DNA from: DASXRU01 sp033856235
GTDB taxonomy: Bacteria > Acidobacteriota > Blastocatellia > Pyrinomonadales > Pyrinomonadaceae
Reading direction: 5' to 3'
DNA: 64,000 nt
Assembly: GCA_033856235.1 (NCBI GenBank)
Contig: JAWVFI010000081.1
Span: forward strand, 36,220 to 100,219
Shown: positions 44,428 through 53,225 of the stretch, one piece after another
Numbering within the stretch: the stretch's first letter is position 1
How the letters are laid out: each line of letters opens with the position of its first letter
Program-made: the position numbers and the translations under genes
The notes under the pieces: generated by a model
Told to the model about the DNA's origin: nothing
Databases searched by the model: none
What the model saw: only the letters and a program-made list of their open reading frames with translations

Positions 44428-46281
44428 GTGTCGTCAATAGCAGTTGCACATTCATCGGCCGAAGGTAAGTCGTTCCCCTTGTCGACGACCTTGCCTCATT
44501 TCTGCCTCGAGGCGATTGAGCGTTATGCCAAATCGGACGCGCTGAATCAAAAACGAGACGGAAAATGGGTACACACTTCAAGCGAAGAATTCATCCGCCG
44601 GATCCGCCATGTGGCCCTTGGATTGGCGCGTCTTGGGATCTGCGCCGGCGATCGAATAGCGCTGCTGTCAGAAAATCGTCCTGAGTGGTCCATCACTGAC
44701 CTGGCAATTCTGAGCATTGGCGCCGTCAACGTCCCTATCTACACAACCCAAGCCGTCGATCAGGTGCGTTTCATTCTCGAGGACTGCGGGGCCCGGGCAA
44801 TTTTTGTGTCCGGAAAACGAGTGTTCAAGCATGCGCGGAAAGGCCTCGACAACATTCCGAGCCTCGAGAGGATAATTTTCTTTGAACATGATTCAAGTGG
44901 TGAAGTGGCGGGGGGGTTGACACTAGCCGATCTGGAAACAATGGGTGCAGAGTTCGACGACCAGAATCCCGACGCATTCGAATCCTTTGCAAAGCCAGTC
45001 CAGCCAGACGATCTCGCCACTATCATCTACACGTCTGGGACAACAGGCACACCTAAGGGCGTAATGCTCACGCACCGGAATTTCATTTCGAATGTAATTG
45101 CGGCTACTGATGCGCTTCCAATAGTGCCGACGGATGTGGCTTTATCGGTGCTTCCGCTATCGCATATCTTTGAACGGACTTGCTTCTATGTTTTCTGTTA
45201 CAACGGGGTTTCTGTTTATTATGCGGCCTCTTTCGATCAGGTCGGAGAGTACCTACGTGAAGTGCGGCCGACAATAATGACGGCCGTGCCTCGCCTTTTT
45301 GAAAAGGTTTACCATCGGATCGTAAAGAAGGGGCTGTCCGCTGGGGGGTGGAGAAGCCAGGTCTTCGAGCGTTCTTTGAAGGTGGGCCAACGTTATGCTG
45401 AACTCAAAGACAAGGGCGAGAAGGTCTCCCCTTTGTTGGAAGCCCAGCAAGTGATCGCAAACCGCCTTGTTTTCGCCAGGTGGCGGGAGGGAATAGGCGG
45501 CCGCCTGCGCTACTTCGTTTCGGGAGGGGCTCCACTTTCACCAGCACTGTCTTATTCGTTTCTTGCCGCGGGTATCCCAGTTCTTCAAGGTTACGGCATG
45601 ACCGAAACGTGTATCGTCTCCGCCAATCGCCCTGACAATAATCGAGTAGGTTCGGTAGGCAAGCCTTTTGAAGGCATAAATGTGGTTATTGCCGCTGACG
45701 GGGAGATTCTGGTTAAGGGCCCGGGTGTAATGAAAGGCTACTACAATCATCCTGAAGCTACCGCGGCGGTAATTAATGACGGCTGGTTCGCTACCGGAGA
45801 TGTTGGTCACTTCGACGCAGAAGGCCGTTTGTTCATCACCGACCGAAAGAAGGATCTCTTTAAGCTTTCCAATGGCAAGTACGTCGCGCCCCAATTGCTG
45901 GAGAGTTTGCTTAAGCAAAGCGCGCTGGTCAATCAGGTGGTGGTGGTTGGTGCAGGTCGAAAGCAACCTGCCGCACTTGTCGTACCGGATTGGGAATCTC
46001 TGAAGAGCGCCTTACGGTCGGCGGAGATATCCGTCTCGGCGAGCCATTCCGAACTGTGTCGCGATTCGCGGGTTATCAAGCTGGTCCAAAGTGAGTTAGC
46101 ACCACTTACGGCCGGACTTGCCGAATACGAGCGTGTCCGTCGCATCGCGCTGCTGGCCGAGGAATTTACGATTGATAGCGGAGCGCTGACGCCGACTCTA
46201 AAGATAAAGCGGCGAGTGGTCGATCAGGAGTATGGCGAACAGATCGAGGAGTTGTATGGTTCGTCGTCAATCTCATCCTAG
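44428..46281 (+). CDS. Long-chain fatty-acid-CoA ligase (AMP-forming)
   Basis: A 617-residue adenylate-forming enzyme that activates fatty acids with ATP and CoA. Visible motifs: IIYTSGTTGTPKGVMLTHR near residue 197, the MTET loop in LQGYGMTETCIVSANRP, WFATGDVGHFD and the hinge DRKKDLFKLSNGK. Length and order fit the FadD15/FAA1-like group. The start is GTG 44428, with CGGAGGG at the right distance. Its position inside a polysaccharide locus is unusual; it could supply acyl groups for envelope lipid, or be a passenger. Its end overlaps the convergent zinc-finger gene by nine bases. Confidence 0.9.
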   Translation: MSSIAVAHSSAEGKSFPLSTTLPHFCLEAIERYAKSDALNQKRDGKWVHTSSEEFIRRIRHVALGLARLGICAGDRIALLSENRPEWSITDLAILSIGAVNVPIYTTQAVDQVRFILEDCGARAIFVSGKRVFKHARKGLDNIPSLERIIFFEHDSSGEVAGGLTLADLETMGAEFDDQNPDAFESFAKPVQPDDLATIIYTSGTTGTPKGVMLTHRNFISNVIAATDALPIVPTDVALSVLPLSHIFERTCFYVFCYNGVSVYYAASFDQVGEYLREVRPTIMTAVPRLFEKVYHRIVKKGLSAGGWRSQVFERSLKVGQRYAELKDKGEKVSPLLEAQQVIANRLVFARWREGIGGRLRYFVSGGAPLSPALSYSFLAAGIPVLQGYGMTETCIVSANRPDNNRVGSVGKPFEGINVVIAADGEILVKGPGVMKGYYNHPEATAAVINDGWFATGDVGHFDAEGRLFITDRKKDLFKLSNGKYVAPQLLESLLKQSALVNQVVVVGAGRKQPAALVVPDWESLKSALRSAEISVSASHSELCRDSRVIKLVQSELAPLTAGLAEYERVRRIALLAEEFTIDSGALTPTLKIKRRVVDQEYGEQIEELYGSSSISS

Positions 46282-46581
46282 AACGTTAATCTCGTAATCA
46301 AGCCTGGTAAGGTCATCCAAGGCGGGGAACCGGTTGACTAACAAAGACTCCGCAAGCAGGCGCAGCGGTCTCGGCATGAGTGGGGTTTCGATGTGTTCTG
46401 ACTCTGGCGAATAATGTGCAAGGAGCTTGGCCTCGGCATCGCAGAACTCACAAGTCCTTAAATGCCGCAGGACTAACCTGCTCCTGGCGGCAGGTAACGC
46501 GTCAGAAAGGAACAGAACAATCTCAAACTCCGGCGGACACGAGCTTTTTTTGATGAATTCTTGTGACGTTGGTGCATGCAT
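46273..46581 (-). CDS. Small zinc-finger protein, anti-sigma-like (ZAS-type)
   Basis: A 102-residue soluble protein. C15 is followed by H40xxxC43xxC46 (HLRTCEFC), the spacing of zf-HC2/ZAS domains found in anti-sigma factors, within the helical segment SDALPAARSRLVLRHL. There is no membrane helix, unlike typical membrane anti-sigma factors. ATG 46581 follows AGGGG. It faces the sigma-like gene at 47257 across a 675-base region containing inverted repeats, and may regulate that gene or itself. The function remains inferred. Confidence 0.6.
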   Translation of the reverse strand: MHAPTSQEFIKKSSCPPEFEIVLFLSDALPAARSRLVLRHLRTCEFCDAEAKLLAHYSPESEHIETPLMPRPLRLLAESLLVNRFPALDDLTRLDYEINVLG

Positions 46582-47256
46582 TTTTTCAACCCCTGCCTTT
46601 TCCGATACGAAATCTCCTGGGGCGCTTCCGCAGGATCAACGGTGAAATCCAAACCTAAGGGGCAAGAAAAAAGCCGGTCTCGAACTTCTAGTAACAATCT
46701 CTACGTGATTCTCTTCCGAAAGTACTAATTAACCACTTGTTCCACAAGTTTTTACACTAAACGTGGCGTTTTTCCGCGTAAAAGCAATGGTTTCAGGGGG
46801 TTGTAAAAACTTGTTGCTCATTTGAATGTTTGCTGTTACCATCCGTTTTGTCAGTGGGGAGCGTCCCCAAGCTCCTAGTTTCCTTTATCAGTGCCAGCCC
46901 GTCCAAGGAATCCAAGCTCCCAAACCTCAGCCGTCCCAAACATAACTAGTCTGACGACCGCGAGGTAGGCCGCACCGCAACAGACCTGGCATTTCCTTTC
47001 TGGCAAGACTCAGTATCTACCAATCTGATGCAGTGGCAAGTGACCTCAAATGAAGATTGGTCCACTCCAAGTCCCAAATGCATGAGAGTCCAACAAATGA
47101 TGGTACGTTCGGCTGATCCCGGCGTGCCCATGAAGTGACGAACGTTAGGAATTGCTTGGAGAGTTCAGTATTGGTCGTCAGTCTCTGAAATCTACCCCGC
47201 CACCCAACACCATTATCGTGAAACCACTTAGTGACAAGCAAACGAAAGATTCGACG
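46582..47256. other. Long divergent regulatory region
   Basis: No supported gene. Contains the ACTTGT repeat cluster (46735-46814), a TGGGGA-GCG-TCCCCA hairpin (46855-46869), and a candidate promoter TTGCTC-N17-TACCAT overlapping the repeats. The rest (about 46870-47250) shows no recognisable feature. Confidence 0.55.
46735..46814. promoter_or_regulatory. ACTTGT inverted-repeat cluster, candidate operator
   Basis: ACTTGT (46735-46740) and ACAAGT (46744-46749) form a dyad with a three-base centre. The 13-base ACAAGTTTTTACA at 46744-46756 recurs as its exact reverse complement at 46802-46814. A single regulator binding several half-sites, or a long hairpin, would explain this. Confidence 0.5.
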
Positions 47257-48408
47257 ATGAGCGCTATTAGAGAAGAAGTTCGCTTACCACGTCCGGGCTC
47301 AGAGCGACAATCAAGAGCCGGTCAATGGATCGAAAGTTTGCGCACCTCGGATGTGAACCGGCTGTGGTCAGAACTGCACCGCGTTGTAAGCCATCATCCC
47401 CTGGTTCGTGCCTCGCGCAGTGCCGGCCTCTTGGTTGAGGAAGGCGCGGGCAATGCTTACACCGATCTAACCCAGGAGTTATTTGTTCAACTCCTAAGTA
47501 AGGGCCGCTTCCAGCACTATCTCGACACCGAGATGACTGACGCCGAAGTGGAATGCGAGATAGGGCAGATCGAGCTGACTAACTTACTGACTGCCGAGTT
47601 ACGAAAGCGGCACCCGGAGAGCTATCGCCTCGCCCGCCGGATCTCAACGTTGATTCAGTCTAGTGCTAACTTCAAGCGCTTTGATTCAAGCGGTAGAAAC
47701 GAGGAACATCATCGACGCCTTGCCGATCGAGTTTATGGGCTCAGCGAATGGCCTGACGGAAAACCAGGTCGCAACTCGCACGACCTCGAACAGCGAGTTC
47801 ACATGGTTCCCGTAAGACAACGTGATACGCGGATGGTAGGTTGCACGGGGGACTCCCAGGTTGTGATTAGCAACGCGGATCTGGAAGATTTGATCATTTC
47901 TGTTCTGGATGCCGTGGATGCTCCCGTTGATGTCAGAGCTCTCCGCGGTTTGGTCATGTCGCGGCTGCCGGTGATGGATATCTACCTCGTACCGCTTGGC
48001 GGAGATGATGGGGATAACGATAACAATCGCTTCGAACCGGTTGATGGATGCGAGAACCCCGAGCAGTCCTTGTTACGTCGCGAATCCGAGCAGGAAGCCG
48101 CTGGGTTCGTGGACCAATTCCTGAAGAATCTTCATGGAACGGTTCGCGGCAAGGTCAAGCAATACAATCGCATGTTGGGGGTGCTCTGGCACTGCTACTT
48201 GAGTGCCGACCACGCAACGCAATTGGAGGTCGCCTCCGTCCTCGGTGTGTCTGATTCGCTTGTCTCTGATTATCGCCGCCGCATCGAGCAGGAATTGCGC
48301 GCTCTTTCTTTCACCGAGGTTGAGGAGGCCCGTCGTTTTGAGTCGGCCCTACGGCGTCGCGTGCGGTCATTGGTGGTGGTAGAGGATGAAGAGGGTGTGG
48401 TTGTCTGA
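47257..48408 (+). CDS. Sigma-70 region-4-like regulatory protein, unknown class
   Basis: A 383-residue soluble protein. The N-terminal half includes AYTDLTQELFVQLLSKGRF, a helical pattern resembling the start of sigma region 2, and a long charged stretch. The C-terminus has a helix-turn-helix: HATQLEVASVLGVSDSLVSDYRRRIEQELRAL in overlapping pieces, as in sigma region 4 (TQLEVASVLGVSDSLVSD). Acidic GGDDGDNDNN separates the parts. An in-frame TTG at 47152 exists, but ATG 47257 is preferred. It is followed by a strong terminator and sits between membrane-polymer genes, so it probably controls the locus. It is not a standard ECF or housekeeping sigma factor. Confidence 0.6.
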   Translation: MSAIREEVRLPRPGSERQSRAGQWIESLRTSDVNRLWSELHRVVSHHPLVRASRSAGLLVEEGAGNAYTDLTQELFVQLLSKGRFQHYLDTEMTDAEVECEIGQIELTNLLTAELRKRHPESYRLARRISTLIQSSANFKRFDSSGRNEEHHRRLADRVYGLSEWPDGKPGRNSHDLEQRVHMVPVRQRDTRMVGCTGDSQVVISNADLEDLIISVLDAVDAPVDVRALRGLVMSRLPVMDIYLVPLGGDDGDNDNNRFEPVDGCENPEQSLLRRESEQEAAGFVDQFLKNLHGTVRGKVKQYNRMLGVLWHCYLSADHATQLEVASVLGVSDSLVSDYRRRIEQELRALSFTEVEEARRFESALRRRVRSLVVVEDEEGVVV

Positions 48409-48436
48409 ATCCTTTCCCTTGGTCTACTCAATTATT

Positions 48437-48486
48437 GTCCGGTGATCGCGCGTGCTTTTGCGAACGATCGCCGGAACTTAGTTTTT
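48437..48486 (+). terminator. Rho-independent terminator of the sigma-like gene
   Basis: A ten-base-pair stem CCGGTGATCG/CGATCGCCGG with one wobble is followed by TTAGTTTTTG. It starts 30 bases after the stop at 48408. Confidence 0.75.
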
Positions 48487-48526
48487 GTTAGCAAAAAAGA
48501 AGCAGTCACCCGCCCGGTCGCCATCG

Positions 48527-50026
48527 ATGTCGAGACTTCGCAAACCCGATTATGAACCTGTGAAGCGTTCCCGAGCGGCCGGGAGCATTGATGCAGTTGC
48601 CTCAATGCCAAGGCCGGGACTGCCGACCAGCAATGCTAAACGGCGACCAACTTCCAACATGGCTGAGCGTGCTGGCAAAGAGAACGCAAGTCAGCCGGGG
48701 ACTACCAAGATCACATCCCTGGCAAAAGGTCATGGCCTGACTTACGTTGCGCTCTTTCTCTTTACTGTCGTGCTTTACGCTCGGCCAGCCGAATTCTACC
48801 CATCACCCCTCACCGCATCGATAGCGCTTGTTATCGGGCTTTTCACCCTGGTGATATTCGTACCTTCTCAGTTGGCTGTCGATGGTCGCATGACCGCACG
48901 GCCAAAGGAGATCAATCTCGTCCTGCTCTTCTGCCTAAGCGGTCTGCTGTCAATTCCGCTTGCACTTAGTCCTGCCGAAGCCTGGCATACCTTTGGCGAT
49001 ACGTTTATTCGCTGCGTCGTGATTTTCATAGTGATCGTGAATGTGGTGCGGAGTGAGATGCGGCTCAAGGGACTACTTCTGCTCACACTGGTTGTGAGCA
49101 TGTGGTTAAGTCTCGGCGCTCTCAACGACTACAGGCTTAATTTGACGACAGTGGAGGGATATAGAGTTGGCGGAAGAGGAACCGGAATCTTTGGCAATTC
49201 GAATGACATGGCGCTTTTTCTGGTAACCAGCGTGCCAATTGCGGTTGCCTTTTTCCTGGGAGCCCGCGGCCCGTTGAAGAAAATCCTGTTCGGTGCCTGC
49301 GCGGCCTTGATGATGGCAGCCATTGTGGTCACGTACTCCCGCGGGGGCTTCATGGGCTTGATAGTGGTCCTCGCTTTCATAGGCTGGAAGATAGGGCGGC
49401 GTCAGCGGCTGACTATCGCGGTCTGCGGATTCATTCTATTGGCGGGGTTCATGATTTTTGCCCCCGGCAACTACTCCCGTCGTCTCGCATCCATTTTCGT
49501 GCCAAGTCTCGACCCCGTCGGCTCCTCAGACATGCGGCGCGAGATTCTTTACCGCTCAATCTGGACCGCGGTAAGACATCCTCTGTTCGGGATAGGGATG
49601 GGCAATTTTCATAACGTTTCGATTCGGGAACTTGTTAGCCATAACGCCTTTACACAAGTAGCGGCGGAGATGGGCATGGGGGCGCTCATTTGCTATTTGA
49701 TGTTTATTATTACGCCCTTGAGGCGCCTGGGACAGGTAGCCCGCGAAACGTTCGCTACTCGCACCCATTCCAGCTACTACTATTTGTCCATCGGCTTACA
49801 GGCATCGTTGCTAGGTTATTTAGTTTCGAGTTTCTTCGCTTCGGTCGCGTATCTCTGGTACGTCTATTACCTGGTCGGCTATGCAGTCTGTCTGCGTCGA
49901 CTTTATGAATCGGAGACCGGAAGAGAGGTCGTCTTGGTGAAGGAACAAGCCCGGCGCCAACGGGCTGGAAACGCCAGAAGAGACGAACCTTCATCTGGGC
50001 TCGTGGGAATAGAAACGGTGAGCTAG
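48527..50026 (+). CDS. O-antigen ligase/polymerase-type membrane protein (second copy)
   Basis: A 499-residue protein with a basic, disordered N-terminal 60 residues and then about twelve membrane helices. Family marks: GTGIFGNSNDMALFLVTSVP and the external loop FGIGMGNFHNVSIRELVSHN with the conserved HN. An upstream in-frame TTG at 48485 falls in the T-tract of the terminator of the previous gene, so ATG 48527 is preferred. It differs considerably from the copy at 42796. It is followed after 10 bases by a GT2 gene, making it a plausible Wzy of the second repeat-building part of the locus. Confidence 0.82.
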   Translation: MSRLRKPDYEPVKRSRAAGSIDAVASMPRPGLPTSNAKRRPTSNMAERAGKENASQPGTTKITSLAKGHGLTYVALFLFTVVLYARPAEFYPSPLTASIALVIGLFTLVIFVPSQLAVDGRMTARPKEINLVLLFCLSGLLSIPLALSPAEAWHTFGDTFIRCVVIFIVIVNVVRSEMRLKGLLLLTLVVSMWLSLGALNDYRLNLTTVEGYRVGGRGTGIFGNSNDMALFLVTSVPIAVAFFLGARGPLKKILFGACAALMMAAIVVTYSRGGFMGLIVVLAFIGWKIGRRQRLTIAVCGFILLAGFMIFAPGNYSRRLASIFVPSLDPVGSSDMRREILYRSIWTAVRHPLFGIGMGNFHNVSIRELVSHNAFTQVAAEMGMGALICYLMFIITPLRRLGQVARETFATRTHSSYYYLSIGLQASLLGYLVSSFFASVAYLWYVYYLVGYAVCLRRLYESETGREVVLVKEQARRQRAGNARRDEPSSGLVGIETVS

Positions 50027-50036
50027 CCCTCCAACA

Positions 50037-51263
50037 ATGAATCTAACACTTGTAATGGAAATAGTATTTTGGGGGAGCGCTTTTGCGCTTCTCTATACAT
50101 ATGTGGGCTACCCTTTGTTGCTGTGGGTAGTGAGTACGGTGCGCCCACGTGGAGTAAAGCAAGGCCCCGCCTGCCCGTCAGTGACCATCATTATCACTGC
50201 CTACAATGAAGAGCGAGATTTGGCGGCCAAGCTCGAAAATACGCTCCTGCTGGATTACCCACGAGAACAGTTTGAAATCATAGTTGCGTCTGACTCTTCC
50301 ACCGACAGCACTAATGAGATCGCGAAAGAGTTCGCGGCACGTGGTGTGAGGTTACATATTCAGCCACGACGTCTCGGCAAAACGGCGGCCCAAAACGCAG
50401 CAGTTGAGCAGAGCCGCGGCGAGATCATCGTCTTTTCGGACGCCACGAGTCTCTACCAGACAAGTGTGCTGCGCTCGTTGATGCCGAACTTCGCAGATGC
50501 CACTGTGGGTTGCGTCGCCGGCAGGCTCATTTATGTCGATCCGTCGGATTCACAGGTTGGTCGCGGAGCCCGCAGCTACTGGAACTACGAGACTTTTCTT
50601 AAACATCATGAAAGCCGAGCGGGGTCACTAATCGGGGCGTCGGGTTGTCTCTATGCGGTGCGACGTTCCGCTTACGTGCCGCTGTATCCCGAAGCCTGCA
50701 GCGACTTCATCATCGCCACGAAAATGGTTGAGCAGGGGTTGCGGGCGGTCTATGAACCACGCGCCATCTGCAATGAGGAAACGAATCGCCGCGTGAACAA
50801 CGAGATGACTATGCGGGTTCGCGTGATTGCGCAGACTTTCACCGACCTGTGGCGCCATCGCGCGATGCTGAATCCAGCCAGAAGCGGGTTCTACGCGATA
50901 CAACTGTTATCCCACAAGGTCATGCGCTATTTGGTTCCATTTTTCCTAATCGCCATCCTGATCGCCTCGCTGGCTCTTGCTTTGGCAGCTACTTCGTTTG
51001 TTTATGCAGGTGTTGTGATAGCGCAACTGGCCTTCTATTTTGGTGCGTTCAGTGCCTGGGTATTGGAACGCTTCGGGGCGCGCAGCCCACTGCTCGCGCT
51101 GCCGCAATATTTCGTGCTCGCTAATCTCGCATCACTCGTCGCTTGCTATAAATTTATGCGAGGGGAACGTTATGCCCGTTGGGAGCCGATTCGCGAGCAG
51201 GTTGCGTCCTGCACGCCCACCAGTCGCATGTCGCCAGAGGCAGCTACGTTTAAGATCGATTAG
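50037..51263 (+). CDS. Membrane-bound family 2 glycosyltransferase
   Basis: A 408-residue processive-type GT2. The N-terminal helix (IVFWGSAFALLYTYVGYPLL) precedes the catalytic domain with SVTIIITAYNEERDLAAKLE, ASDSSTDSTNE and VFSDATSLYQ. GCLYAVRRSAYVPLYPEACS supplies the donor-side region and NEETNRRVNNEMTMRVRVIA the C-terminal catalytic part; the QxxRW motif of synthases is not present. C-terminal hydrophobic helices (FLIAILIASLALALAA) complete the topology. ATG 50037 is 10 bases after the previous stop. The gene is in one unit with the amidotransferase that follows 12 bases later. Confidence 0.85.
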   Translation: MNLTLVMEIVFWGSAFALLYTYVGYPLLLWVVSTVRPRGVKQGPACPSVTIIITAYNEERDLAAKLENTLLLDYPREQFEIIVASDSSTDSTNEIAKEFAARGVRLHIQPRRLGKTAAQNAAVEQSRGEIIVFSDATSLYQTSVLRSLMPNFADATVGCVAGRLIYVDPSDSQVGRGARSYWNYETFLKHHESRAGSLIGASGCLYAVRRSAYVPLYPEACSDFIIATKMVEQGLRAVYEPRAICNEETNRRVNNEMTMRVRVIAQTFTDLWRHRAMLNPARSGFYAIQLLSHKVMRYLVPFFLIAILIASLALALAATSFVYAGVVIAQLAFYFGAFSAWVLERFGARSPLLALPQYFVLANLASLVACYKFMRGERYARWEPIREQVASCTPTSRMSPEAATFKID

Positions 51264-51275
51264 AAAGACATTCGT

Positions 51276-53225
51276 ATGTGTGGCATCGCCGGTTTTGTTA
51301 CTCAGAAGGAATTCGCCAGCAATGGCGACACGACTACTGCTGTGCTCGACCGCATGTGTCGCGTCATCGCTCATCGCGGGCCAGATGACCAGGGAATGTT
51401 TGTCGACGGGCGCGTGGCGCTTGGTATGCGGCGTCTCTCGATTATTGATTTGGCCGGTGGTCATCAACCGCTTTCCGGATGCGATAGAGCAATCACAATT
51501 GTTTTTAATGGCGAGATATATAACTACCTGGAATTGAAGCATGAGTTGGAAGCACACGGCCACAGGTTTAAGACGCAATGCGACACCGAGGTTGTTGTTC
51601 ATGCGTACGAACAGTACGGCGCCAAGTGTGTCGAACACTTGCGCGGGATGTTCGCTTTCGCCATCTGGGATGCGCACCGGCAGGAGCTTTTCATCGCCCG
51701 CGACCGGGTGGGGAAAAAACCTCTCTACTATGGTGTAACGCCGAGGGGCACGCTCATTTTTGGATCAGAGTTGAAAGCGCTTAGCCAGCATCCAGAGTTT
51801 TTCGGGGAGGTAAGCGCGGAAGCCCTTGATGCCTATCTAACGTATGGCTACGTACCGGATCCTCTGACAATCTTTCGCGATGTGCACAAACTCCCGCCCG
51901 GTCATCATCTTCGGTTCAAAGATGGTCGAGTTTTGCTGGAACAGTATTGGGATTTTGCTTACGAAGAGTTGCCAGACGCGCCCTTCAAGAGCGAGGAAGA
52001 GTATTCGGGAGAGTTGCGTAAACTGCTGGACGAAGCGGTTCGGGTTCGATTGATGGCCGATGTGCCCCTGGGCGCCTTCCTGTCGGGCGGGATCGATTCC
52101 AGTGTGGTCGTTGGTCTAATGGCCCGTCACACGGGCCAACCGGTAAAGACCTTTTCGATCGGTTTTCGCGAAGACAGCCATGACGAGCTGAAGTATGCGA
52201 GGCTCGCCGCAAAACACTTTGGCACGGATCATCGAGAACTCATCGTCACGCCGGACGTCTGCGATATCGTTGACGAACTCGTTTGGTATTTCGATGAACC
52301 GTTTGCCGACCAGTCGGCGATTCCAACCTATCTCGTCAGCAAACTCGCGCGCGAACATGTGAAGGTGGTGCTCTCTGGTGACGGCGGAGACGAGTTGTTC
52401 GCGGGGTATACACGGTACACCACGGATTCTAAGCGAAGCGGTTTCGAGCGCCTTCCTCGATTTGTGCGCAAAGGAATGATGCAACCCCTGAGCCGGCAAC
52501 TTCCACACGGCGCATTGGGCCGCAACTATATGCACAAGGTTTCGTCGGAGCCTCTAGATCGTTACATCGAGGAAATCTCGATTTTTACTAAGCTTAATAA
52601 ACCGCGGCTCTACACTAGTGACTTTAAGAATTGCCTGCTTAACCGCGATGCCTCAGACCTGTTCCGCGCCCACGTTGCGCGAGTGCGCTCCCACGATCCG
52701 CTCGATAAGTTGCTTTATCTCGATAGCAAAACTTATTTACCAGGAGACATTCTGACGAAGGTTGATCGGATGAGCATGGCCGTCTCTCTGGAGGCACGCG
52801 TGCCGCTTCTCGATCAAAAGTTGATCGAATTCGTAACTCGTATTCCGGCTTCCATGAAGATGAGGGGGAGCGAAACGAAGTACATTTTCAAACGCGCCGT
52901 CGAGGATCTCGTGCCCTCTGAAATATTGCATCGTCCAAAGCAGGGATTTGGTGTCCCCATTAGCGAATGGATAAACACAGAACTTAGGGACCGCATCCGT
53001 GACACGTTTGCTGATTCGCGGACTCGCCAACGTGGTTATCTTGAGCCGGGCTATGTTGATTTGCTGCTAAACGAACACGAACGAGGCCGTCGCGATCATT
53101 CCTGGGCAGTATGGGCCCTGCTCATGCTTGAGCTTTGGCAGCGGACATTGGCCGATAAATCCTACGCCGGGCCACTATCCGGACAGTCTGTGGAAGAGTC
53201 ATGCGAGGTGTTGGTGAATGCGTAA
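51276..53225 (+). CDS. asnB: Asparagine synthetase-type amidotransferase (second copy)
   Basis: A 649-residue class II amidotransferase. Cys2 in MCGIAGFVTQ is the glutaminase nucleophile; RHRGPDDQG-like IAHRGPDDQG and FNGEIYNYLELKH follow. The synthetase domain has FLSGGIDSSVVVGLMAR near residue 270 and SLEARVPLLDQKLIEF near residue 505. The closest kind of enzyme decorates capsule units by amidation. Differs from the copy at 33481 in length and surface segments. Its end overlaps the next gene by eight bases, so a formyltransferase is co-translated; amidation and formylation may serve the same sugar. Confidence 0.9.
   Translation: MCGIAGFVTQKEFASNGDTTTAVLDRMCRVIAHRGPDDQGMFVDGRVALGMRRLSIIDLAGGHQPLSGCDRAITIVFNGEIYNYLELKHELEAHGHRFKTQCDTEVVVHAYEQYGAKCVEHLRGMFAFAIWDAHRQELFIARDRVGKKPLYYGVTPRGTLIFGSELKALSQHPEFFGEVSAEALDAYLTYGYVPDPLTIFRDVHKLPPGHHLRFKDGRVLLEQYWDFAYEELPDAPFKSEEEYSGELRKLLDEAVRVRLMADVPLGAFLSGGIDSSVVVGLMARHTGQPVKTFSIGFREDSHDELKYARLAAKHFGTDHRELIVTPDVCDIVDELVWYFDEPFADQSAIPTYLVSKLAREHVKVVLSGDGGDELFAGYTRYTTDSKRSGFERLPRFVRKGMMQPLSRQLPHGALGRNYMHKVSSEPLDRYIEEISIFTKLNKPRLYTSDFKNCLLNRDASDLFRAHVARVRSHDPLDKLLYLDSKTYLPGDILTKVDRMSMAVSLEARVPLLDQKLIEFVTRIPASMKMRGSETKYIFKRAVEDLVPSEILHRPKQGFGVPISEWINTELRDRIRDTFADSRTRQRGYLEPGYVDLLLNEHERGRRDHSWAVWALLMLELWQRTLADKSYAGPLSGQSVEESCEVLVNA

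Noticed and set aside
46473..46697. A 74-codon minus-strand frame overlapping the zinc-finger gene
   Set aside because: It overlaps a better supported gene in another frame and shows no domain or ribosome-binding site.
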